From Abelmoschus esculentus (taxonomy: Eukaryota; Streptophyta; Magnoliopsida; Malvales; Malvaceae), in NCBI GenBank assembly GCA_035048815.1, contig JAUCBN010000016.1, positions 2,162,501-2,226,500 on the forward strand: DNA of 64,000 bases, given 5' to 3'. Of the stretch, positions 38,752 to 48,920 are shown in pieces; position 1 is the stretch's first letter, and each line of letters opens with the position of its first letter. Made by a program: the position numbers and the translations under genes. Under the pieces are notes generated by a model. That model saw only the letters and a list, made by a program, of their open reading frames with translations. It was not told where the DNA came from and searched no databases.

Positions 38752-38822
38752 ATTGTGCTCAGACTTGTGATCTTTAAGAACAATAATTGTTTTTTAACCA
38801 CTAAAGCTACATAACTCGTAAT
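38752..38822 (-). repeat. Possible tRNA-derived SINE head, copy 3
   Basis: On the minus strand: GTAGCTTTAGTGGTTAAAA, then TTGTTCTTAAAGATCAC, then AAGTCTGAGCAC. It matches copies 1 and 2 at 7228-7275 and 22915-22982 in order and spacing. Confidence 0.4.
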
Positions 38823-38936
38823 ATTCAAATAAAATTAAATTATTTATGCATAAAAATAATTTTAATCCTTAACGTTTATAATTTTTATCATTTTGGCCTT
38901 TATCATTTTTAGGATAAATTCAACCCTTAACTTATA

Positions 38937-39193
38937 CTATCTTCGTCCCATTTTATTTGTCCAATATTGATTTTTTTTTGTCAATTTTTTTAAACTTTGA
39001 CTCATTATAACTTTAAATCTATTATTGATAAAAATATTAAAAAATATATTTTAAAAACCTCTAATCAATTAGTTTAAGAATATATATTTTATAAAATTTA
39101 ATAAATTAAAATATTTAAAATAACTATGGTCAAAGTTTAAAAAATTGGACTTTAAAAAGTCAATAATGAACTTTTTATATGAGACGGAAGGAG
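38937..39193. mobile_element. Stowaway-type MITE
   Basis: About 257 bp, AT-rich, with ends CTATCTTCGTCCCAT and ATGAGACGGAAGGAG. These match the Stowaway (Tc1/Mariner) terminal consensus CTCCCTCCGTCCC. A TA duplication flanks it (38935-38936 and 39194-39195). Its interior resembles, in opposite orientation, the Stowaway at 42384. Confidence 0.8.
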
Positions 39194-40551
39194 TATCTTT
39201 TTGACAAATATCTTATTTTTTTAACTAACATAATGATTGATAATTAAAAAAATAACAATAATGATATGTCATATATATGTAGAATGATATTTAAGATTTG
39301 AAAATGATTAGTAGTTTTTTTTAGATTTAATTAATTTTTAATATTTTATTTGAGTTTTAATTATTTTATATTTTATTACAATAAAATTATATTTTATATG
39401 TATATATATTTGTTATTATGGTAAAAAATTAAAGATAATGACATGTTATATATACGTAGAACGAGGATAAATGTCATGTTATTTAAGATATATTATCATA
39501 TATATATGACATATCAATATTATTAAATTTTTAACAGTCTAATTATTATGTTAGCTAAAAATAAATTATTTATTAATACATGGATTAAATTTATCAAAAA
39601 AATAATAAAAATTAAAATAATAAAAATTATATACATATAGATTAAAATTATTTTTATACTAATTATTTATTATTCGGATCAATTCAATGTTTGTGTCGTT
39701 TATCCAAGGAAAGAAAAATAGTCGTATTGTAAAAAAAAATAGTCGACTGATGACGGACCTTACAGAGAAAACAATGTTCTGAGTTGTGTCTGTATCTGGG
39801 TTCACTTAAAAATCTAATCTTTGAATTGGAAAAAATCAAAGCTCGTGGTAATTGCGTAATGAGTTTCGCTTTCAAGCCACCTATTTATTCAATGGTCGGG
39901 ACATCTTCATTCAATTTCAAATGAATACTTGTAGCTGAGACAAAGCCCTTTCTTCTATTACCAGGTAAATTTTTGTGTTCGATTGTTTTCAACTTCTGCA
40001 TCTTTTGATAATTATCCAGAAGGGAAAAAAAAAAGAGCAACTCTTGATAATATATTCTGGGATTTTTGTGTTTGTTTTAGTTTCTTTTCAAACGGACATG
40101 ATTTTGTTAACTTAATCTGGTTCTGGGTTTTGTTTTACAAGGAAAACTATTCCTTTTCCTTTTCCTTTTGGTTTTAATTGAACATCTACTTTTTCTTGGA
40201 CGGACTTGGAATCATTATTTGTCTTTCAATTTGACCAAATGTCTTTGGTTCTGTTCTTGTAGCGTTCAGACATGGGGTTTGGATTCTATTTGACCATATT
40301 TTAGTGGTTTTGCCTGTGCGTACTTGAGGACATGTTCTTGTATTTTCTTTTTAAGGCCTTTTTAATGGAGCCAATGCTAGAAACGTGCATGAAAATTCTT
40401 CTTGTTGCTGGTTTTCCCCTTTGTAAATATATGACTGTTTGATGAAGATTTTGTATCTGATTGTGGTGGTTTATTGCTCGTGTTTATAGACAGACGTGAC
40501 TGATATTGTTTACTGAAAATTGGGAATTGCATCTGTGTTGAAGACAAGGAG

Positions 40552-41854
40552 ATGGGATCTGAACAACCAAAGGCTGTAACTATTAATGTAACTGGATTTA
40601 AGAAGTTCCAAGGAGTTGATGAAAATCCGACAGAAACTATTGTTAATAACCTGATGAGTTTCATTCAAAGTAAAGGGTTGTTGCCTGCTGGTGTTACATT
40701 AGGGAGCTGCACCGTTCTTGAAACTGCAGGCGATGGTGCTCTTCCTGTGCTTCATAAGGTCCTTGAATCAGGCACCTCAGGAGTTGACACCAAAAACGAA
40801 CATGTTGTATGGGTCAGTTTCTACTATTCAGCTTTATATGTCTTTAAATTTGCTCATTTAGTTGTTTAGAAATGGAATTTTTCTGAAAAATCAAAATTTT
40901 AGACTTGTTTAGGATGTTGATGCATCTGGCAGCTTGTTGATTGTCGATTTGTTGCAGTAAACCGAGGGGTGTTAAGATGCCTTCTCGAAAATACTGTAAA
41001 GATGACTTGAGTTTTTCAAACTGAAATTCCACTTACGAGTTACGGCCTATGCGTAAAACTATGGTCGGATATGTTCAGTTGTCTCCATTTTATTTTGCTT
41101 TGAATTCCCTTTGCAGTTAATAAAGGAAACTTGCTTAGTACATGCTACTGACAGTGTCAACTTTCAATTATTCGCTGAAACATCCGATGGTCTAATGGTT
41201 TTTAGTTTTATTGTGTCTTTAGCTTCACTTAGGGGTCGACGGTGGAGCATCGACATTTTCCCTTGAAAAGCAGGCTGTAAACGAAGCTTCTTTCTGTTGT
41301 CCCGATGAGCTGGGATGGCAACCTATGGTGGATGCATTTCTTTTATTCTTACCAAATGCTTCTCTATCATTTTGTTAATATCTATATCCTTGTGTTTATA
41401 TTATTCCCCTTTGATGTCTCCAGCGACAGCCCATTGTTGCCGAAGATGGAAGAACTTCCCGGAAACGAGAGGTACTTTGCCATCTTCGTGTGCATATTAT
41501 TTAGATTTCTTATGTTTTATACACCATCGATGCCTGTCCGGAAGTAGTCATGCATCCCTAGTTTCATTTAGCTTTTTGTTTTTCTCTGTTTAACATTTCT
41601 TTTGGTTCTTGAAGACGATTTGTTCCATCGAAGCGATTCTCAAGTTCTTAAAGAACAAGGGCTATGATGCGGCGATATCCAATGATGCTGGCCTCTTCGT
41701 ATGCAATTATGTATACTATCATTCCCTCCGGTTCGCGGAACAGAAGGGTCACAAATCACTATTCGTTCACGTTCCTTGCTTCTCGACAATCAATGAGGAG
41801 ACGCAGATGCAATTTGTAGCTACTCTTTTGGAGGCCATTGCATCAACCTGCTAG
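40552..41854 (+). CDS. Pyroglutamyl-peptidase I-like protein (peptidase family C15)
   Basis: Cytosolic cysteine peptidase that removes N-terminal pyroglutamate. Four exons: 40552-40812, 41223-41327, 41424-41471 and 41615-41854, giving 217 aa, the usual size for plant C15 members. It starts MGSEQPKAVTINVTGFKKF. The probable catalytic triad is visible: E102 (FSLEKQAVN), C168 (GLFVCNYVYY) and H190 (LFVHVP). All introns are phase 0. Matches At1g23440/At1g56700 from memory. The ATG at 40552 starts the conserved N-terminal strand. No signal peptide is seen. Confidence 0.95.
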
Positions 41855-42214
41855 TATGAAGCGATTTATGGTGTATGCATACCCCGATTTTCGACCCCAA
41901 GCTCTCTGCAAGGCAAAATGGTATGATTATGCTTATATTTATCTTCGAAATCTTTATCGTATCTTAAACTATACAAATAATGAGGTTTAGGGACTTCTTT
42001 CGCCTCCCCACCACCCTTTCACCTCTGTATTTTCTTTCTTGAACTGTATCTGCTAAGTGGGGTTTTATGCAATAATGAACTTCAAAGATTGGTATTCTTT
42101 CCCACATATTCCTTCATTTCAAATCTGAGAAAGCCTTTTGAAGCACAAACCATCTAGCTTCATCGGTTGAAGGAATATTTATTATTCTTGTAGTTTATGG
42201 GTTCAAGAACTAAT

Positions 42215-42385
42215 ACTGTCGGCATTCAAATTCGGTTTATTTTTTCTTACACATTGAGTAGGAATTCATAATGGAAATTAAATTGAAATTGGTGCATAAC
42301 CGATTTACTTCACAACTTGCTAGATGTCATTACAACTCTTTTCCAACTACTAGGACAAGTTATAATTGAACAATATTAATGAACT
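42215..42385. repeat. Duplicated flank, copy 1 (partner 45070-45215)
   Basis: Shared blocks with 45070-45215, by eye: GAGTAGGAATTCATAA against AAGTAGGAACTCGTAG, and TTCACAACTTGCTAGATGT against CTCACAACTTGCAAAATGT. The partner lies just upstream of the lipid-transfer-like gene, so this may be the upstream flank of a lost second copy. Confidence 0.45.
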
Positions 42386-42643
42386 CCCTCAGTCCTCCCA
42401 TATACTACGTTCGGTATTGACTTTTACTTTTTAAAAGTTAAACATTTTTAACTTTGGTTATGATTATTTTAAATATTTTAGTTTATTAAATTTTATAAAA
42501 TATATATTTTTAAACTACTTGATTAAAATTTTTAAAATATATTTTTATATTTTTATTAATAATAAATTTAAAGTTATAATTAATCAAAATTAAAAAAAAA
42601 ATTGACTAAAAAGAGAATAATGAATTAAAATAGTGGGACGGAG

Positions 42644-43291
42644 GAAGAATTTTACATGAATCCTTTCCACCACCTAAGATATGGTCACAACCAATTAAAT
42701 TATGACACATAATATATTTTTTCATATCAAATTTACACATAAGCATTGGCCAAATCATCTAATTTCTTGTGTCATCTTTCTCTTTGTTCTTTAAAATTTT
42801 CCTAATTAATTTTTTATATAGATTTGAGGTTTAGTTTTTAGAGCTTATGGTTTAGGGTTAGAGATTAGTGATTTAGGGTTTATGTGGTTTAGGTTTAGGG
42901 TTTAAGGTTTATGTGGTTTATGTTTAAGGTTTAGGTTTAGGGTTATGTGTTATTGTTAAGGTTAGGGTTAGGGTTTAGTGTTTAGTGTTTAGGGTTTAGA
43001 GTTGGTGTTTAGGGTTTAGGATTCAGGGTAGGGGTCAGGGTTAGGGTTTAAGATTTATGGTTTAGGGTTAGAGATTAGAAAAAATTAATTAAAAAATTGA
43101 ACAATAAAGAGGAAGATAACATAAAAATCTTTGGTAATATTTTTTCCATTTTTAAATTAAATGCATTAAAGTGGATGATTTGGATGACGCTTATATGTAA
43201 ATATGATATGAAAAAAATATATTATGTGTCTTATTTTAATTGGTTGAGACCATATCTTAAATGATGAAAAGAGTTTATGTAATAATTTCTC
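42644..43291. mobile_element. Mutator-like MITE with internal telomere-like repeats, copy 1
   Basis: About 648 bp with long imperfect terminal inverted repeats of more than 100 bp. Both ends, read inward, contain TTACAT-AA-TC-TTTCCA/TTTCATCA, then AAGATATGGTC-CAACCAATT, then GACACATAATATATTTTTT. It is flanked by an exact 9-bp duplication GGGACGGAG, typical of Mutator elements. The centre is a degenerate TTTAGGG array (42826-43075). No coding capacity. A second, longer copy begins at 63038. Confidence 0.75.
42826..43075 (+). repeat. Degenerate telomere-like TTTAGGG array inside the MITE
   Basis: Dense TTTAGGG, TTAGGG and GGTTTATG variants, all in one orientation. It lies within the MITE, so it is an internal satellite and not a chromosome end. 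Confidence 0.8.
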
Positions 43292-43314
43292 GGGACGGAG
43301 AGAATAATAATTAA

Positions 43315-43395
43315 TGACATGTACGATGACAATTTAAGACAACTCTAATTTGGGGAAGAAATGGGGAAATTTGGCCATTTTGCACGGTACCACAA
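43315..43395. repeat. Duplicated segment, copy 1 (partner 45658-45735)
   Basis: GTACGATGACAATTTAAGAC, then CTCTAATT-GGGG, AAATGGG-AAATTTGGCCA and GGTACCACA, are shared with 45658-45735. Together with 42215-42385 against 45070-45215 it marks a local direct duplication. Confidence 0.7.
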
Positions 43396-44563
43396 AAAAG
43401 TTGGGTAAAAAAAATAAATAAATATGATACATACTAATAAATAAACTATTCGTAGATTTAGTTAGTGAATGATATCGAGGATAAAACTGATTAAATATGT
43501 AAGTAGTAAAGACTAAATATATAATTATAAAAAAATATTTAATTGTTATATAAACGTTGATGACAATAAAATCATTTATCTCTTTTTATATTTCAACCCT
43601 AAAAACTTTAATCTTTAAAACTAAACTCTAGGTTATAAACACTAAATCATTAACTCTAAATTTATTTTTAATATTAGAGTATACATAAAAACACTAAAAA
43701 GAAAAAAAATATTTGTCAATAACTTGATTAACACTATTTAAATAACAAAATTATCTTATTAATAAAATTTATAATTTAATAATTAAAATAGATGATTTAG
43801 TGGTCTTGAAGGTAGTTTACCTTATATTTTACACCAATAAGAGAAAATATAACATGTATAATAAAATTATTGTCATTTGTAACAAAAAAATTTACTTTAG
43901 TCCAATAATCAAAAAATAATTCACATTATCTTCCACTTTAGTCTACCCTTTATATATATTAAATTTTTGGCAATGACTACATTTATTTTTGATAAAATTT
44001 TAATTCTAATTCTAATTTTATATAAACAAATAGGAAGTGAATGAAAAAAATCTATGGAAAAAAAAAAAGAAAAGAAGTGCTCATAGTACGTTAAAACTCA
44101 TAATCTAAAAATATATACAAAAATAGCTCGGACAACCTGATAAACGTGCTTGCTCTTTGACAATGCTATTAAGTATTGATTTCATAAGTCGATAAAAAAT
44201 TTCACAATAAAGCGCACAAAAATAATTTTTAGAAAAAATAAAACTAAAATTTAGTAGTTATTTTAAAAAACACACATAAACCCATCATTTTATTCCACAA
44301 TATCACATCATATTATAATATAACGTAAGACAACATAAAATAACATAAGATAACATAACACGGTAGACATTACATTGGAATTACATCTAAGTATTGCTAA
44401 ATCCAGGATTTTAAACGATTGCTTTATGGTACATAGGTGTCCAGAAAACAATCCACAAAGTAGACGTATTTAAGGAAAGATTAAAGGACTGATGATGGGG
44501 ATATTAAGTGGATAGATATGAAGGCAGCTCCAGCTCCAGCCTCCAGCCGAGTACCCAAGTTGG

Positions 44564-44955
44564 TCAAGGATCTGCAACATGGCCCTCCTTGACCGGGATG
44601 GGGTAGAATGACCGGCAAGAGAATTCTGGGTGTACCGGCTTACCACAGGCTTTCATTATTCTTATAACTGCATAGGTGTTGTAAGTTGTGCAAAGGCAAT
44701 GAGTAGCTTCCCTACCCAAGTAAGCCAAGGATTTGCAACAAAATTTACTTGGTGAAGGTGGGGTAATTACGACCTGCGAACGATTACATAGGTACGGCGG
44801 AGGGCCAAAGGAGAGCAGTTAACTAGCAGTTCGCAGGTGCAGTTACGTGGAGGCGGAGTTGGCAACGGACGTGGAGATAGAGCGGTGACCAAAGTAAAAA
44901 AGACAAGTTTGAGAAAAAGAAGAAAGACAATTGATGCATAAGCTTTAGAAGCCAT
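44564..44955 (-). pseudogene. Lipid-transfer-protein-like (eight-cysteine motif) gene with a frameshift
   Basis: Starts at 44955 with a signal peptide (MASKAYASIVFLLFLKLVFF) and a short proline-rich stretch, then NCTCELLVNCSPLAL. This frame stops at 44767. From about 44780 a different frame carries SPSKFCCKSLAYLG, EATHCLCTTYNTYAV, MKACGKP and PEFSC, then stops at 44564. That gives CC, CXC, C and C in the order of the plant eight-cysteine (LTP/hybrid proline-rich) fold. A net one-base loss between them would explain the break; no intron of workable size fits. A good TATA box at 45021-45028 suggests recent inactivation, or a sequencing error. The family exports lipid-binding wall proteins. Confidence 0.7.
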
Positions 44956-45020
44956 ATCTCCAACAGATTGTATGGTATGATGAAAATGGATGGTGATGCA
45001 GAAGAGCAGAAATGCAAAGG

Positions 45021-45028
45021 TATTTATA
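45021..45028 (-). promoter_or_regulatory. TATA box of the lipid-transfer-like gene
   Basis: CC-TATAAATA-CC on the minus strand, 66 bp before the ATG at 44955. Confidence 0.65.
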
Positions 45029-45069
45029 GGAGGAGAAGACCAAACTTTGGAGCTGCTTAGGGTTTAAAT

Positions 45070-45215
45070 TTTCTCGACTACATCAGTATTGTTGCATGCA
45101 AGTACAGAACATTAAGTAGGAACTCGTAGGGGAAATTCAATGCAATTTGGTATAGAAACAAGTTGCTTCCCTCACAACTTGCAAAATGTTATCATGATTT
45201 TTTTGTTTTCTTTAC
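45070..45215. repeat. Duplicated flank, copy 2 (partner 42215-42385)
   Basis: Lies in the promoter region of the lipid-transfer-like gene and matches the segment downstream of the C15 peptidase gene, by eye. Confidence 0.45.
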
Positions 45216-45657
45216 GATTTTTGAAGGTTTTGTTGGGGTAATTAATACGAACCGATTTACTCTTCATAACTAATTTTGATAGGTGGGTCTCACAATAATT
45301 TTTTTATGTATAATATTTTAAACTCAAAATCTACTTAAATAATATTAAATTACTTATTACTTGAATCAATTCTATCGTAATTCTTTTTTAACTAAATAGA
45401 CAAATTATAATCGGACATAATTAATTGAGTGCAAATCGTCTACCTTTTTTTCATGCATCCGTTTTAAATTAGAGGGTTTTGGGTATAGGTTTTTGGTTAG
45501 GGTTGAGGAAATTAGAAGTATGATATATTTTTTAGGATTTAGGGTTTAGAATATAAAAAATAAGGGTTAACGTTTAAAATTTATTTTTTAGAATCTTTTA
45601 ACATGAGACATGAATAAAGACATGATAAAAAAATAAAGGATTTTTACCTTAATTAAT

Positions 45658-45735
45658 TACCTGTACGATGACAATTTAAGACAAAGCTCTAATTCGGGGG
45701 GAAATGGGAAATTTGGCCAGTTTCAGGGTACCACA
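45658..45735. repeat. Duplicated segment, copy 2 (partner 43315-43395)
   Basis: Same order of blocks as copy 1: GTACGATGACAATTTAAGAC, CTCTAATTCGGGG, AAATTTGGCCAGTTT, GGTACCACA. Confidence 0.7.
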
Positions 45736-46655
45736 TAGGGATGGTAATTTAATCCATACCTAATAAGTTTTAAATTGGGTATGTTTTAAAATAAATAAAT
45801 TAATTAAGTTTGTATAGGATTTAAGTTTGATTTTTTAAGTAGGGGTTGGATATAGTTTGAGTTTAAGATAAAAAATATCTTATTTAACATAACTCGAGAT
45901 AATTGTTTAATTTTTATTTTAAATATTTAAGTATAATTAATGTAATGCTCCTCCTTTTATATATTTTAATTATTTCTATTTTTTCAAATAAAAATGGGAT
46001 AATTATTATAATATTTCAACTTTATTTATATTTTTGCAATTAATTTCTTATTTTATCTAATAATAATAATAATAATTGGTGTTTTTTTATTTATGTCGCA
46101 TTGGTTATATTTTTATTTTAAAATTTGGGTTCAGTTCAGATCAAGTAAAACATCATTAAATATCGGATGGGGTCATGTTTGGACGAAGATGTTAAGTTTC
46201 TAAATTGAGTACGGATGAACCAAAAGCTTAATCCAATCCAACCCAGGACCATCCCCACCACATCCAAGTTAGCTTCAACAAACATGATTTCACTGATGTT
46301 GTATGATACTCCTACATCGTCGGTGTACCAAATATAATCCCTTCCTCAAATGCCAAAGATTTAAATAGTTTATTTCAACAGTCTAAAACCATTTGATATT
46401 CGACTTTCATGTAAAGGAAGTCCCATGACAGTAGGAAAAATATTCTGAATATGTTATCTAGATTACAGGAAAGACGGACATCCTTCGATTTACAAAGAGA
46501 AGACAAGCCCGAAGAAGAACAGAACGCTGGAGTGATAGTTCAAGATTGCAGCCATTGGTGCTTGCCTGGAATTACATACATATCCATATGTGTAAAATAT
46601 AGCCAGAAAAGGACTCAGTGGTTGAGTCAACTGCCGATCTGTGACTTGCCGGTTA

Positions 46656-46687
46656 GCCTGTGCATTAGCCGTTGGCTAAGCACAGGC
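46656..46687. other. Short near-perfect hairpin
   Basis: GCCTGTGC and TTAGCC pair with GGCTAA and GCACAGGC, with a single bulged A and a GTT loop. The stem is 14 bp, too short for a plant miRNA precursor. Confidence 0.6.
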
Positions 46688-46865
46688 AGAGAGTTTCAGT
46701 GCTTGGAGAAACTCCATTCCCCCCATCCTTTTCTTGGCAGGAAAAAAACCAGACCTATCAGTTCCATGAAAATTAATAGGCTGGTTTCTATGTAGCACAT
46801 GCTATCAAATGGCCGCCTCAAAAGCCAATGGGGATATAATGGCTCTCGCCAGTGGGGATTATATA

Positions 46866-46982
46866 GCTATGGGTTGATCTCAGCCTGTTCCTTGTCCAAA
46901 GCAACTGTGAGAGATGACTGCTGCTTTTCCTGGGTGGTTGATAATCATTTGTGTCGTCTTTGCTATGGGTTGATCTCAGCCT
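46866..46982 (+). repeat. 21-bp direct repeat, two copies 96 bp apart
   Basis: A 21-bp word containing ATGGGTTGATCTCAGCC is found at 46866-46886 and 46962-46982. It may reflect a decayed tandem duplication or a transposon internal repeat. Confidence 0.7.
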
Positions 46983-48712
46983 CTCCACTAACTCGTTTTG
47001 TGGATCCAGCTAATTACCAACTAATCCCATCGTGGTTGTCCGCCGCATTAATCATAGTTATTTATTAAAAAATTATATCATAATAAGGGTAACTTACAAT
47101 CCCAACTGTAATTTAATACTATCTTTTTATTTCTCTCTCAGCACTGCATCAGGTACAGCGATTCCACCCTCTAATCAAGCTTTAAGTTTCTGTTCACATC
47201 TCAACTTGTTTCGTTTATTTCATTTTCAACAATCAACTTTCCCTGTACATCCATCTTTTTTTCTTTCAGCACTGTTGACTGTACCCACTTGTTGCCTTTG
47301 CCACCTTTACACAGGGTTTCACCTATCCAACTGTGTTCTTGGTTCAAGTCTTGGGATTTGTCTTCTTTTGCATATGTAGTTAAGGGGTTGGCCTAACTAT
47401 TTCTTCTTCTTTCAAATTCTAAATTCAATTGCTTATTCAAAAAATAATTAAATAATCCCAGTCAACTTCAGGCTATTATGCAATTTATATTTTAATTAAA
47501 TTACACTTTTTTATCCCATTAAATTTATTCGATATTATGTTTTAGTGTATTACGCGATGATATATATTTTTTATTCTAAATTTTTTAAAAATATACCTAT
47601 CGTATAAATAAATTGTTTAAATTCGAGTTTTCTAAAAAAAAATAATGTCTCCACTTAAATCTCAACATATTATCATTTAAGCCTGTTAAAGATGCAGCAG
47701 ATTTAAGCCTGTTAAATCTCAACCTATTTTCACTGTGTCATGTTGGGCTAGACCGTTTAATCCAACCATCCAACAAAAATGGAAAGAGATGAAGGAGACT
47801 AAGAAGCCCATAATCTTTCACTTGTTGACTTTATCCAACCAAATTTGTAATATAAAAACCAAACATTTAAAACTATAATTAAGCACATGACAAATTATTG
47901 CATACATTTTTTTTTTATTTTTATGGTTAAAATAAGATTGATCGTGAACTATTTAGGTAATTTAGTCTTCTTTATCGTGAACAAATAACTAAATGACTAA
48001 AAATTTATACCCAAAACATAAGTGATTTTACTGGTCGTTTTACTAAAATCGATGACGAATCCTACACTTTAAAAAAATATAAATGATCATTTAAGTAGTT
48101 AATTCTATTTTTTTTAACTCTTTCTCAAAACAATCATTTTGTCTCTCAGCTCCATCACCTGAATAAATATAGTCCGTATTATTACCACTAATTTTATAGG
48201 TACGAGGCTGTCTATTTTCACTGTTTTTCTTTCAACTTTCCCCTCCACTTCACTGTTCTGGTGTGTTGTTAGGCAATCTTTCATTTCATGATTTTGTACG
48301 CTTTTCAATGTTCGCAGTCAAGCTACTGTTTGCTGCAACTCTTTTCATTATATATGGTGCATTTTATTAAAAATATCTTTTGAAAAGAGAATGATATTCA
48401 TAAGTTGTAACACTATCTTACTCTCCATAGTTTAAGAAAATTAAGTTTTAATCTTCATTTGTTTTCAGACGTTTGAATTCCTGAAAATGTAAAGTATATA
48501 TTTTTTAGGCTTGAGTAAAAAATCAACCCCTATATTATCTTTTTTTATTTTGTCAAAGTGAACCCTTTAATTATTATTTTATCACTTTAAATTCAGTAGT
48601 TCTCTAAGTAAAAAATATATTTCGACCAATAGGATATCAACGCATCACCCAAAAAAGTTGACCAATAGATATTGTAGGGACTAAAAAATGACACAATTTA
48701 ATTGTTGAAAAG

Positions 48713-48920
48713 AGATTATTAGGTGAACTTTGTTCACCACGTCATCCATGGTCCAAGCAATCAGGACCGTTGATCTTTAAATAATCATCCAATAATTACT
48801 CACCCACTAGGTCCATGTAAAAAAAATGATGATTCATTTGAAAAAAAAAATTAAAATCAACGATCCTGATTAATTGGGACCACAAATGACGTGGTTAACA
48901 GGGTTCGGCTAATAATTTTT
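48713..48920. mobile_element. MITE with about 65-bp terminal inverted repeats
   Basis: Left arm ATTATTAGGTGAAC, then CCACGTCAT, GGTCC and ATCAGGACCGTTGAT; the right arm read in reverse gives ATTATTAGCCGAAC, CCACGTCAT, GGTCCC and ATCAGGATCGTTGAT. The loop is about 70 bp. No coding sequence. The target duplication could not be fixed. Confidence 0.7.

Larger units (their letters stand above)
37666..40551. other. Intergenic between RPB10 and the C15 peptidase (divergent promoters)
   Basis: Two divergent genes flank 2.9 kb of AT-rich DNA. It holds a SINE-like piece (38752-38822) and a Stowaway MITE (38937-39193). A possible 5' UTR exon of the peptidase ends at about 39963 (CCAG followed by GTAAATTT), with an intron up to the ATG region. 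No other gene was seen. Confidence 0.55.
42384..43305. mobile_element. Stowaway-type MITE interrupted by another MITE
   Basis: The left end CTCCCTCAGTCC and right end GGGACGGAGAGAA are Stowaway termini. The right terminus occurs twice (42635-42643 and 43292-43300) because a second MITE inserted there and duplicated GGGACGGAG. The AT-rich body is related to the Stowaway at 38937. Confidence 0.7.
41855..44563. other. Intergenic with a nested transposon cluster
   Basis: The first 250 bp are the peptidase 3' UTR. Then come a duplicated flank (42215-42385), a Stowaway MITE broken by a Mutator-like MITE (42384-43305), a second duplicated flank (43315-43395) and AT-rich DNA with the 3' UTR of the lipid-transfer-like gene at the right. 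No gene. Confidence 0.6.

Noticed and set aside
42826..43075. TTTAGGG-like array taken as a true telomere or chromosome-fusion scar
   Set aside because: It is degenerate and enclosed by MITE arms with a 9-bp target duplication, so transposition explains it.
46451..47379. Three successive plus-strand frames of 89-115 codons
   Set aside because: No domains, no consistent splice links and low-complexity 3' parts; probably chance or transposon debris.
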